Of a stretch of 64,000 nucleotides of DNA, positions 37,116-45,599 are shown in pieces. Source of the stretch: Nodularia sp. NIES-3585 (lineage in GTDB: Bacteria > Cyanobacteriota > Cyanobacteriia > Cyanobacteriales > Nostocaceae); the NCBI RefSeq assembly GCF_002218065.1, contig NZ_BDUB01000001.1:1189567-1253566 (forward strand), given 5' to 3'. Positions within the stretch are counted from its first letter, which is position 1. Each line of letters opens with the position of its first letter. The notes below the pieces were generated by a model. That model did not search any database. It saw nothing but the letters and a program-made list of their open reading frames with translations, and was not told the DNA's origin. The translations under genes and the position numbers were made by a program.

Positions 37116-37667
37116 CTAATGATTGGGTGCGACTAAGACACTTACTGATGCTGCTAAAGATGTACCACACCAAGGACAGCCAATTTGCAAATTTTCCACA
37201 GGAGAAACTTTATGACATTTGGGACACTCTAAACCATAAACTCCTTGTGGTGGTGCTGGGGGTGTAGGTGGATGGTGATGATGTCGCAGTTGTTCTGATG
37301 GTTCTGGTGGTATCAAAATTGTTGGTGGAATGCTGGAGATAGCAACGTTACTAACTTGAAGTTTTGCTTGACCTAAATAAATTATACTGCCTTGATTTAA
37401 AGGCATTTCACCGTGGACTAATTGCTGTCCATCGATGATTGGGGGATTAGGCGATCGCAAATTTCTGATATAAAAGCATTGCTGCTGATGGTGGAAAAAT
37501 ATTTCTACGTGTAAACCGGATACAGTCGGGTGACTTAAAACAATGTCACACCGCATGGGATCTCGACCAATGCGGACGGTGCTAGGATTTTTACTGGGCT
37601 GGTGTTCATAAATATCCTGAACGCTATCTTGGCCTGTATCGTGCCACTGTAAAGTTAGTGCATTCAT
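37116..37667 (-). CDS. FHA domain protein with C-terminal zinc ribbon
   Basis: 183 residues. FHA domain at about 25-105 (STVRIGRDPMRCDIVLSHPT, VSGLHVEIFF, IIDGQQL). A Pro/His-rich linker (LRHHHHPPTPPAPP) leads to a two-CxxC zinc ribbon, LECPKCHKVS and GCPWCGTS. It probably reads phosphothreonine in a signalling complex. Likely co-transcribed with the FHA-oxidoreductase gene, the spacer being TCATTGG-type heptamers (37025-37065). Confidence 0.8.
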   Translation of the reverse strand: MNALTLQWHDTGQDSVQDIYEHQPSKNPSTVRIGRDPMRCDIVLSHPTVSGLHVEIFFHHQQQCFYIRNLRSPNPPIIDGQQLVHGEMPLNQGSIIYLGQAKLQVSNVAISSIPPTILIPPEPSEQLRHHHHPPTPPAPPQGVYGLECPKCHKVSPVENLQIGCPWCGTSLAASVSVLVAPNH

Positions 37668-37777
37668 CTTTCTAACTTATGTAATTCTTATTTAATTAAT
37701 TCAACTTTGCTCTGTGCGATTCCTAACACGATTTAGCCAGAGCAAGCAAGTGTTTAGCACAAACTTCAATAATCACG

Positions 37778-38443
37778 TTATCTAGCTGATGCTAATTTAT
37801 CAGCAATACGTGTAGTTTCGGGTAAGCGATATTTTGGTGTACAGCTTAATACATAGTCAATTGCCGTAGTTAAACTGATTTGATGACCGATGGAGACGTA
37901 CACAGGCTTTACTCCTGTACGCGTTCTTAAAACTGCCCCAATAGTTTCACCTTGATGTATTAGTGGTTTCCAGCTACCTTTAGTGTCTGGCAATTGATCA
38001 TGCTGACCAACGAACAATGATTTTGCTACACCAATTGTCGGCATATCCAAGATAACCCCTAGATGACTAGCTATGCCAAATCTCCGAGGATGAGCGATTC
38101 CTTGACCATCACACAAAATAATATCTGGTGTAATTTGAATCTTTTCTAGTGCGTCAAGTACGGCTGGTATTTCCCGAAATGAGAGCAAACCGGGAATGTA
38201 AGGAAATGCTGTAGGACGGTAAGCTAATGATGTTTCTATGACTTGCAAATCAGGGAAACTTAGCACTGCAACTGCGGCACGGCTAATAGTTCCATTGGAC
38301 TCAAAACCCATATCTACACCAGCCACGTATTGCACAGGTTGTTTAATTTTATCAGACCGAATTACCTGATCTCGTAAACTTTCTTGGATAGCGATCGCAT
38401 CCTCTGTGGTCAAAGGCCAAGCATGATGTTGATTAATCTTCAT
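37778..38443 (-). CDS. nfi: Endonuclease V
   Basis: 221 residues. Nicks DNA near deaminated adenine (inosine). Metal-binding residues lie in YVAGVDMGFE, SFREIPAVLDALEKI and ILCDGQGIAHPRRFGIASHL; the GVAKSLF and PVYVSIGHQISL stretches follow. Length is normal. It is transcribed away from the SPFH gene across a 156-base AT-rich spacer. Confidence 0.95.
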   Translation of the reverse strand: MKINQHHAWPLTTEDAIAIQESLRDQVIRSDKIKQPVQYVAGVDMGFESNGTISRAAVAVLSFPDLQVIETSLAYRPTAFPYIPGLLSFREIPAVLDALEKIQITPDIILCDGQGIAHPRRFGIASHLGVILDMPTIGVAKSLFVGQHDQLPDTKGSWKPLIHQGETIGAVLRTRTGVKPVYVSIGHQISLTTAIDYVLSCTPKYRLPETTRIADKLASAR

Positions 38444-38608
38444 ATTTAAAGTAGGAATTAAATCTGTGCTTTTCCGAAATTTTGATTAATCACGGTGTAT
38501 ATAACAACGGTTACATTAATTTTAAGATTTTTGTAGCTTCTGAGAAAGTTCAAGTCGTTGATGTATCAATAATTAACGAGCATATTAACTTATTTTACGG
38601 TGAAAACT

Positions 38609-39451
38609 ATGCGTAATATTAGCAGTAATCTTGATCACAGATTTCAGTATGGTTTTTATATTGGGGGAGGCATAGTTTTCTTATTTTTGGCAATGATGAT
38701 CCGTCCTTTTGCCATTGTAAATGCTGGTGAAAGGGGTGTGGTTATGCAGTTTGGCAAAGTTCAAGATAAAATTTTAGACGAAGGTCTACATCCTATTATG
38801 CCAATTGTCACATCAGTTAAAAGACTCAATGTTCGCGTGCAACAAAATACTTTTAAATCTGATGCAGCTTCCAAAGACCTCCAGACAATAACGACAGAAC
38901 TTGCAGTCAACTGGCATATTGATCCGCTCAGGGTAAATAAAATCTTTCAACAAGTTGGAGATGAGAGACTAATTATTGATGGAATTATTACCCCTGCGGT
39001 ATCCGAAGTTCTGAAAGCAGCTACTGCTAAAAAAACAGCCGAAGAAGTTATTACTAAAAGAACCGAATTAAAGGAAGAGATTGATAATCATCTGAAAACC
39101 CGTTTAGCATCTTACGGTATCATCATAGATGATGTTTCTTTAGTTAATTTCTCCTTTTCTCCTGAGTTTAGTAGAGCAATTGAATCTAAACAAATAGCTG
39201 AACAAGAAGCTAAACAGGCGGAATTTATTGCTCAGAAAGCAACACAAGAAGCCCAAGCAGATATCAACCGCGCTAAAGGTCAAGCTGAGGCGCAAAGATT
39301 ACAACGGCTGACTTTAACGCCAGATTTATTACAAAAGCAAGCCATAGAAAAATGGGATGGTCGTTTTCCCACAGTTATGAGTGGTAACGGTGCGTTGCCT
39401 TTAATTAACATTAATCCTAGTAGTTTAGCAAGTGAAAATCAGCAAAAGTAG
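38609..39451 (+). CDS. SPFH/prohibitin-family membrane protein
   Basis: 280 residues from ATG 38609; a GTG at 38600 is also possible. One N-terminal membrane segment (GFYIGGGIVFLFLAMMI), then the SPFH domain (AIVNAGERGVVMQFGKVQDK, LDEGLHPIMPIVTSVKRL), then a coiled coil rich in Ala, Glu, Lys and Gln (about 190-250) and a Pro/Ser tail. Prohibitins form ring assemblies that organise membranes and hold proteases such as FtsH. Single-gene unit. Confidence 0.9.
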   Translation: MRNISSNLDHRFQYGFYIGGGIVFLFLAMMIRPFAIVNAGERGVVMQFGKVQDKILDEGLHPIMPIVTSVKRLNVRVQQNTFKSDAASKDLQTITTELAVNWHIDPLRVNKIFQQVGDERLIIDGIITPAVSEVLKAATAKKTAEEVITKRTELKEEIDNHLKTRLASYGIIIDDVSLVNFSFSPEFSRAIESKQIAEQEAKQAEFIAQKATQEAQADINRAKGQAEAQRLQRLTLTPDLLQKQAIEKWDGRFPTVMSGNGALPLININPSSLASENQQK

Positions 39452-39541
39452 TTGTTAGCGATCGCCTCCATTAACTAAAGCACGATTAAATTACATTTAG
39501 TGGAGATGCAATCGCCATAATTTTTCAGAAAAAATAGTGAT

Positions 39542-40492
39542 ATGATGATAGATCATGACCGCTTATTTAAAGAATTAATATCTAACTTCTTTCTAGAATT
39601 CATTGAGTTATTTTTCCCCGAAGTCAGAGAATATCTGGAACCAGAATCAGTAAAATTTCTAGATAAAGAACTATTTACTGATGTCACAGAAGGTAAACAA
39701 TACGAAACCGATTTAGTCGCACAAGTCAAATTTGCTCACAAATCAGCTTATTTTTTAATTCACATTGAAAACGAATCCACCGCCAGAGCTAACTTTAATC
39801 GGCGAATGTTTCGTTATTTTGCACGATTACACGAAAAATTCAACTTACCAATTTATCCCATAGTCATTTTTTCATACGACCGCCCCAAAAAAGCAGCAGT
39901 AAATCAATACCAAGTAGGATTCCCCGATTTCCAGGTATTAGAGTTTAATTATCGGGTGATTCAGTTAAATCAATATAACTGGCGAGACTTTTTAAGTCGT
40001 CCAAATCCAGTAGCATCAGCATTGATGGCTAAAATGAATATAGCACCCTCAGACAGACCAAAAGTCAAGGCTGAGTGTTTACGGTTGTTGGTAACATTAA
40101 AATTAAACCCAGCCAAAATGCAGTTAATTTCTGGGTTTATTGATACATATTTAAGTTTAAATCAGCAGGAAGAAACCGTGTTTAAGTCAGAATTGGGGTT
40201 ATTAGAGCCACAAGAACAGGAGGAAGTTATGCAAATTGTTACTAGTTGGATGAGACAGGGTATTGAACAAGGTATCGAACAAGGGATTGAACAAGGGATT
40301 GAACAAGGGATTGAACGGGAGAAAGATTTGATTATCCGTCAAATTAAGCGCAAGCTGGGAGAAATTGACGGTGATTTAGAAAGTCGTATTAGGTCTTATG
40401 ACTTGGATATTGTGGAAAGTTTAGGTGAGGAGTTATGGGATTTTTCCACAGTTGAAGATTTACGTAATTGGTTGGATAATATCCAAAACTAA
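39542..40492 (+). CDS. Rpn/DUF4351-type PD-(D/E)XK nuclease-like protein
   Basis: 316 residues. The N-terminal part (DHDRLFKELISNFFLEFIEL, YETDLVAQVKF, YFLIHIENES, NRRMFRYFARL) is the Rpn/transposase_31-like nuclease fold. Near residue 240 the sequence repeats GIEQ five times, encoded by near-identical 12-base units at 40260-40316, a slippage-prone tract. The C-terminal IIRQIKRKLGEIDGDLESRI to EDLRNWLD is a DUF4351-type domain. Rpn proteins promote RecA-independent recombination in E. coli. Complete, unlike the remnant at 9.6 kb. Confidence 0.85.
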   Translation: MMIDHDRLFKELISNFFLEFIELFFPEVREYLEPESVKFLDKELFTDVTEGKQYETDLVAQVKFAHKSAYFLIHIENESTARANFNRRMFRYFARLHEKFNLPIYPIVIFSYDRPKKAAVNQYQVGFPDFQVLEFNYRVIQLNQYNWRDFLSRPNPVASALMAKMNIAPSDRPKVKAECLRLLVTLKLNPAKMQLISGFIDTYLSLNQQEETVFKSELGLLEPQEQEEVMQIVTSWMRQGIEQGIEQGIEQGIEQGIEREKDLIIRQIKRKLGEIDGDLESRIRSYDLDIVESLGEELWDFSTVEDLRNWLDNIQN

Positions 40493-40553
40493 GTTAGTGA
40501 ATGTGAGACTTTTATAGTTATTTCAACTTGACAAAGGCAATATTTTACAAAAA

Positions 40554-41195
40554 ATGTATAAATGCTTAGAAGTTTTGTGGGATTTATCTAGTTTCATGGT
40601 CTTTATAGACTTTGTGAAAAACTTCTTCATTATAGTAGGTGGAGCAATTGCTTTAGCTAGTTATAGAAGTCAAAATCGACAGAGAGGAATAGACAATAGC
40701 TTAAACTCACTTAAAATGTTTGAAAAAACTATACAAGACAAAGACATAGAGATTTGGAAAACCGTATATAGCAATACTTATGAAGGTATGGGGGCAGATT
40801 TGTATCATTTTGTTGTGTTCTCTGAAGAGGATAAAACAAATCAAATACCGCTTTCCCACCTTTTTATCTCTGAGGGAAAGGGATTGTATATTCCTGAATC
40901 AAAATTCAATTTTAATGAAGATATCTCGGATCTTGAACTAGGCTCTATACGGCGTATAGCAGAGCAGTTAAATTTAATAGGTTACGAAGTTTTGTATGGA
41001 AATGTAGAAGTAAGGATTATTTATTATGAGTTAGGACAAATAATGGAGATTATATTTAAATGGATAAATGAAATCCAAGACAAAGAAACAAAAGAATCTG
41101 TACAGTTTATGTTTCCTTATTTTATGAAAATGTGCCGCAAATATAACCGAACAATGAATTCTCTTCCCAGCAAAAGTTATGTTAATTTTTGCTAG
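40554..41195 (+). CDS. Hypothetical membrane-anchored protein
   Basis: 213 residues, or about 199 from an internal ATG at 40596. One N-terminal hydrophobic segment (FVKNFFIIVGGAIALASY); the rest is soluble and charged (SLKMFEKTIQDKDIEIWKTV, ADLYHFVVFSEEDKTN), ending SKSYVNFC. No family recognised. AT-rich compared with its neighbours, followed within 10 bases by a MITE. Probably accessory. Confidence 0.6.
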   Translation: MYKCLEVLWDLSSFMVFIDFVKNFFIIVGGAIALASYRSQNRQRGIDNSLNSLKMFEKTIQDKDIEIWKTVYSNTYEGMGADLYHFVVFSEEDKTNQIPLSHLFISEGKGLYIPESKFNFNEDISDLELGSIRRIAEQLNLIGYEVLYGNVEVRIIYYELGQIMEIIFKWINEIQDKETKESVQFMFPYFMKMCRKYNRTMNSLPSKSYVNFC

Positions 41196-41200
41196 GTAAT

Positions 41201-41390
41201 AGGACTTACGCAAGAACTCTCTGAAACCTTCTTTTCTTTGTGTTCTTTGTGTCCTAAAGCCCTGGGGGCATACGCTGCGCGAATGCGGTATGCGCTTCGC
41301 GCACGCTTCGCGTAAAGCCTACGGCATAGCTGCGCTTAAAGCGGAGCTTTCACTTTAGCGATACGTTCTTCATAATTTTGCGTAAGTCCT
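41201..41390. mobile_element. MITE with 13-bp terminal inverted repeats, copy 1
   Basis: Begins AGGACTTACGCAA (41201-41213) and ends TTGCGTAAGTCCT (41378-41390), perfect complements. The interior has CTCTCTGAAACCTTCTTTTC and TTTGTGTTCTTTGTGTCC, shared with the copy at 58833-58947, then a GCGCTTCGCGCACGCTTCGCG-like repeat stretch. No open frame. 190 bases long. A target duplication is not clear. Confidence 0.8.
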
Positions 41391-41428
41391 GGGTAAATTT
41401 AATGTGGCTGGGGCTTTTAGTTTCTGTC

Positions 41429-42718
41429 TTAGCCTTGGCTTGTTTTTCTCGGATGTATTATGCTTGAATTAACACCGTAATATTTAGCAGCTTGCGACAT
41501 ATCATATTTTAATAAATTATCATTACCTAAAAGTTTTATATCTTTTGGCTTAAATGGAGACAGATGAAGTTTTTCAATAATTTTCGAGGCGACGGCTTTA
41601 GCTAATAAAGGAGGAACAGAGTTTCCGACTTGCCGAAATCCGTGCCATTTGGTGACATGAAATCTAAACCAGTCGGGGTAAGAATGTAACCTCGCCGCTT
41701 CTCTGACTGTGATGCAACGGGGTGTAAATGGATGAATCGGTCTAGGAGAGGTGAAAGAACCTCTATACTGATCTGTGCCTGCTCTTAAAGTGTTACACAC
41801 GCCAGCAGGATGCAATTTATGGAAACGACTAATTGGCTCTCGCTCTCCCTGGCTTGTTCGAGCAAAGCGTTCCATTGTTGCGGCTGAGTGCTTTGTCCGC
41901 AGACTGGAAGAAAGAATGCTTAAATCAAAGGCGCGATCGCTCGAATAATCATCTGCTAAACTACTGATACCACGAAGTGCTAGAGCGTAATTACTCGGCT
42001 GGCTATACTTTGCCACTACACAGTCTGTTTCCAGTAATTCTGAGTATTGTTCTACTTCTGGTAAATCGCCGATAGCTTCCCATACTGTTGGGCTATGGGG
42101 AAGAGGAGATAAATTTTTCTGTTGAGAATTATTTGGTAATGCTGGTTGAGTAATGGGCTGGGGGTATTTTGGTAAGTCTAAATCCTTTCTAGCCCCAATC
42201 AAAAATAATCTTTCACGGGACTGAGGAACACAATAATCAGCAGCGTTGAGAACTTGGTAATTTTCTTCTACTTGATAGCCATTTTTGTCAAATTCACTAA
42301 TTAAAGTTTCGAGAATTTTTTTGTGTTCTCCAACTGTGATTCCCCGAACATTTTCCATCACAAAAAACTTCGGTTTTAGTTCCAAAACCAACCGATAAAA
42401 GTGAAATACTAAAGAGTTTCGTGGGTCATCAAAGACTCGTTTACCGATTATGGAAAAGCCTTGGCATGGTGAGCCACAAATTACCACATCAATTTCGCGA
42501 TCGCCAATTTTAGACTGATTGCGAATGTCCGAGGCTGTGGTGTCCTCAACACTTTTACACAACATTGAGCAGAAAGGGAAATTAAACTCATGTGTTGCAC
42601 AGTGGATAGGGTCAATTTCTACAGATGCAAGTACATCAAAGCCAGCTTGTTCAAAGCCGAGGGTCATCCCACCTGCACCGGCAAATAAATCGACAGCAAT
42701 TGGCCGTTGTTCTCTCAT
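41429..42718 (-). CDS. DNA (cytosine-5-)-methyltransferase, orphan
   Basis: 429 residues with the C5-methylase motif order intact: I DLFAGAGGMTLGFEQAGF, IV GSPCQGFSIIGKR with the catalytic Cys, VI VMENVRG, VIII QSRERLFLIGAR, IX-X ITVREAARLHSYPDWF and QVGNSVPPLLAKAV. No restriction gene is beside it, so it is a solitary methylase. It starts 17 bases after the lpxB stop, at the downstream end of the lipid A gene row. The target is unknown; many cyanobacteria keep an orphan m5C methylase for CGATCG, the HIP1 core. Confidence 0.93.
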   Translation of the reverse strand: MREQRPIAVDLFAGAGGMTLGFEQAGFDVLASVEIDPIHCATHEFNFPFCSMLCKSVEDTTASDIRNQSKIGDREIDVVICGSPCQGFSIIGKRVFDDPRNSLVFHFYRLVLELKPKFFVMENVRGITVGEHKKILETLISEFDKNGYQVEENYQVLNAADYCVPQSRERLFLIGARKDLDLPKYPQPITQPALPNNSQQKNLSPLPHSPTVWEAIGDLPEVEQYSELLETDCVVAKYSQPSNYALALRGISSLADDYSSDRAFDLSILSSSLRTKHSAATMERFARTSQGEREPISRFHKLHPAGVCNTLRAGTDQYRGSFTSPRPIHPFTPRCITVREAARLHSYPDWFRFHVTKWHGFRQVGNSVPPLLAKAVASKIIEKLHLSPFKPKDIKLLGNDNLLKYDMSQAAKYYGVNSSIIHPRKTSQG

Positions 42719-42735
42719 CTATCTGACCATTTTTC

Positions 42736-43905
42736 CTATTTCCCAACACCCGGTAGCATTTGCAAAATTTCTTGGGAAACGCGATCGCATACTCCCACTT
42801 CACCCAAAAGTTGCCGCATTTCGGCATAATCTGCCAAAGTTTGCGCTCGACGCTCAGGATTTAGCAGTAATTCCATCGATGCTTGAATAATATTTTCTGC
42901 TGTGGCTTGCTCTTGTAATAATTCTGGCACAATGGGTTTCATTACCACTAAGTTAGGTGGTGAAGCAAAAACTATAGACCCTCTGAGAATTTTCCGCGCA
43001 ATCCAAACCGTAATGGGATTGAGGCGATAAACTACAACTTGCGGCACATTTAATAAAGCCAGTTCCAAGTTGACAGTACCAGATTTACTTATAGCAAAAT
43101 CAGCTGCGGCAAACACTTCTTTTTGTTGACCAAATACAACTGTCGCCTGTAAACCATAACTTTGAATTGCGGCTGCGATTGGCTCTCTGTAAGCTTCTAA
43201 CGACAGGGGAATCCAAAAATGGACTTCTGGTAATTTAGCTTGGATAGTTTGAGCAGCTGCAAAAATGACTGGTAAAAGATATTTTAATTCTTGACGACGA
43301 GAAGCGGGGAGTAGGGCGATCGCCTTTTGTTCTGGTGGAATTTGCAATTGAGCGCGGGCAGCTTGGCGACTAGGTGCATCCTGCATCCGATCAACCAAAG
43401 GATGACCCACCCAGCTAACTTTTGCGCCGTTTTCGCTAAAATAACGAGCTTCTTCGGGGAAAATAGCCAAGAGTTTATCTGTAAAGCCGACAATTCGGGA
43501 TGTATTCCGCAAACCCATTGACCAAGCCCACTCTTGGGGAGCGATGTAATAAACCACTGGTACTTGTGGCAGATGCTTTTGCATATAAGTACCAATACCC
43601 AAGTTTGGCCCCATATAATCAATTAGTACCACTAAATCAGGGGGATTTTCTTTGAGAAAAGCGATCGCTCGCCGTTGTACCTGAAGAGTAGGGAAAACAT
43701 AAGGCAAAGATTCTATCAGACCCATTGAGCCAATACCACTGGTTTTGCCCAAAATAGTGGCTCCAGCTTCAGCCATTTTTTCCCCGCCTAAAGCCACAAT
43801 TTCTAATTGCAAACCCGTAGCAGCAGCTTGACGCTGGATTGCTGTAATCAGCAATGATCCTTGCAAATCGCCAGATACTTCGCCAGTACTGATAAATATC
43901 CGCAT
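42736..43905 (-). CDS. lpxB: Lipid-A-disaccharide synthase
   Basis: 389 residues. Joins UDP-2,3-diacylglucosamine and lipid X in lipid A synthesis, on the cytoplasmic face of the membrane. Family stretches are MRIFISTGEVSGDLQGSLLI, GIGSMGLIESLPYV, VYYIAPQEWAWS, LLPASRRQELKYLLPV and FAISKSGTVNLELALLNVPQ. Normal length. It follows lpxA by 76 bases, with a GACGCGAT palindrome in between. Confidence 0.96.
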   Translation of the reverse strand: MRIFISTGEVSGDLQGSLLITAIQRQAAATGLQLEIVALGGEKMAEAGATILGKTSGIGSMGLIESLPYVFPTLQVQRRAIAFLKENPPDLVVLIDYMGPNLGIGTYMQKHLPQVPVVYYIAPQEWAWSMGLRNTSRIVGFTDKLLAIFPEEARYFSENGAKVSWVGHPLVDRMQDAPSRQAARAQLQIPPEQKAIALLPASRRQELKYLLPVIFAAAQTIQAKLPEVHFWIPLSLEAYREPIAAAIQSYGLQATVVFGQQKEVFAAADFAISKSGTVNLELALLNVPQVVVYRLNPITVWIARKILRGSIVFASPPNLVVMKPIVPELLQEQATAENIIQASMELLLNPERRAQTLADYAEMRQLLGEVGVCDRVSQEILQMLPGVGK

Positions 43906-43946
43906 TTTATAATTATTAAAAATTAAAATTTAAAACCTTCTTGTAG

Positions 43947-43966
43947 AGACGCGATTTATCGCGTCT
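43947..43966. repeat. GACGCGAT palindrome, copy 2
   Basis: AGACGCGAT, TT, ATCGCGTCT: perfect 9-bp arms in the lpxA-lpxB spacer, followed by TCTTCTTG. It could form an intercistronic hairpin in the lpx transcript. Related to 18833-18852 and 44828-44855. Confidence 0.75.
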
Positions 43967-43981
43967 TCTTCTTGTAGACAC

Positions 43982-44800
43982 TTAGGACTCATCACTCGCG
44001 CCTAGTTTTTTCCTTCCTGGAATTAAGCCACGTCTTCCTGGCATTTGAGAAAGGAGCAAAAAACGACGCAAGTATTGCAATTGTTCAGTTTCTCCCAATT
44101 GTTCAAGTTCTTCCAAAGCGTCCTTAAAACTTAAGCCAGACCGATACAGAATCCGAAAGGCTTTTTTCAGCACTTGTAGGTCGCCCGAATTCATCCCAGA
44201 ACGTTTTAGCCCTACTAAATTCAGGGTTCTTACCCGTGCTGGATTTCCTTCTACCAACATATAAGGCGGCACATCCCGGTCAATACGTGCCATACCCCCG
44301 ACCATTGCGTGTTGACCAATGCGGACAAATTGATGCACTCCTAAAACTCCACCCAGCCTGGCACGTGACTCTATATGGACATGACCTGCCAAGGCTACTG
44401 AGTTAGGAATAATTACACTGTCTTCAATTATGCAGTTATGAGCTACGTGTACATAAGCCATTAATAGATTATTGTTGCCAATCACCGTAGCTTCACCAGC
44501 ACCAGTAGCGCGATTAATAGTGACATATTCACGAATCAAGTTATTGTCACCAATTTTGACCCAAGTCGGTTCTCCTACAAACTTCAGATCCTGGGGTTCC
44601 ATACCGATAGCTGCGCCTGGAAAAATTTGATTTCGCGCCCCAATCTCACAAGGACCTTCTAGCACTACATGAGCGCCAATAATCGTTTCCATTCCGACTT
44701 TGACGTGCGCTCCAATCACAGCATAGGCACCGACTTGTACTGTAGGGTGGAGTTCCGATTTAGAATGAATTACAGCAGTTGGATGAATAAGCGTCTTCAA
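43982..44800 (-). CDS. lpxA: UDP-N-acetylglucosamine acyltransferase
   Basis: 272 residues. First step of lipid A synthesis. Left-handed beta-helix hexapeptide repeats begin IHPTAVIHSKSELHPTVQVG; the active-site His lies in YVHVAHNCIIED, and GNPARVRTLNLVGLKRSG follows. The C-terminal helical part is present. Downstream of fabZ in the usual order. Confidence 0.96.
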   Translation of the reverse strand: MKTLIHPTAVIHSKSELHPTVQVGAYAVIGAHVKVGMETIIGAHVVLEGPCEIGARNQIFPGAAIGMEPQDLKFVGEPTWVKIGDNNLIREYVTINRATGAGEATVIGNNNLLMAYVHVAHNCIIEDSVIIPNSVALAGHVHIESRARLGGVLGVHQFVRIGQHAMVGGMARIDRDVPPYMLVEGNPARVRTLNLVGLKRSGMNSGDLQVLKKAFRILYRSGLSFKDALEELEQLGETEQLQYLRRFLLLSQMPGRRGLIPGRKKLGASDES

Positions 44801-44827
44801 GGGTGAATCTCCAGAAGTTTTTTAAAT

Positions 44828-44855
44828 GTAGAAACGCGATGAATTGCGTTTCTAC
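44828..44855. repeat. GACGCGAT-type palindrome, copy 3 (diverged)
   Basis: GTAGAAACGCGAT (44828-44840) faces ATTGCGTTTCTAC (44843-44855), 12 of 13 positions complementary, in the fabZ-lpxA spacer. The central A/G exchange suggests a diverged member of the same repeat family. Confidence 0.7.
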
Positions 44856-45020
44856 AATCAGTTGCCAAAAGTTTTGAGCAAAACAAGTTGTGTGTAAGGG
44901 CGACGAAAATCTAGAAATTATAAAATCCTGTTGTGGATGGTTTTTTACTGCTATTCTTATTTCTTTAGGTCTAAGTTAAGAGTAAATCACGGCTTTACCC
45001 ACCAGCACCACAGTAAATTA

Positions 45021-45530
45021 TTACTTAATTAGAGAAAACATTAATTCTCCTTCAGCAGCGAGTTGACCATCAACCTCAGCACGGGCTTGCATTTTAGTGA
45101 AACGACGTTGTTTAATCCACAACAGTTCCACTGTCATCACTAGCTGATCTCCTGGAACGACTTGGCGGCGAAAGCGCACTTTATCAATACCAGCAAAAAC
45201 GAATAATGAATTTTTAAACTCAGGCTGTTGCTTGAGAATAATACCACCAACCTGTGCCATAGCCTCAATAATTAACACTCCTGGCATCAGTGGCTGTTCT
45301 GGGAAATGTCCTTGAAACTGGGGTTCATTGACCGTGATGTTTTTTACGCCCACAGCCAGTTTTCCTGGCACATAGTCAATTATTTTATCTACAAGTAAAA
45401 ATGGGTAACGGTGGGGGAGCAACTGATGAATTTCTTCAGACGAGAATGTTGTTTTAATTTCAGTAGTTTGTTCTGTTGTAGATGTAGGTAGAGTAGTATC
45501 GGGACTATTCACTTCAGAGACGATTGCCAT
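45021..45530 (-). CDS. fabZ: 3-hydroxyacyl-ACP dehydratase FabZ
   Basis: 169 residues. Hot-dog-fold dehydratase of fatty acid elongation. The catalytic His is in [14 protein letters not shown], the Glu in [13 protein letters not shown], and [11 protein letters not shown] lies between. A 30-residue Thr/Ser-rich N-terminal extension precedes the domain. Placed between lpxC and lpxA, which links fatty acid and lipid A supply. Confidence 0.96.
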   Translation of the reverse strand: MAIVSEVNSPDTTLPTSTTEQTTEIKTTFSSEEIHQLLPHRYPFLLVDKIIDYVPGKLAVGVKNITVNEPQFQGHFPEQPLMPGVLIIEAMAQVGGIILKQQPEFKNSLFVFAGIDKVRFRRQVVPGDQLVMTVELLWIKQRRFTKMQARAEVDGQLAAEGELMFSLIK

Positions 45531-45599
45531 TAGCGGTATGTTGATTTTTAATTGATCAATTAAGTAGGCTGGTGTGAAAAACTGTCAAGAATTGAGATT

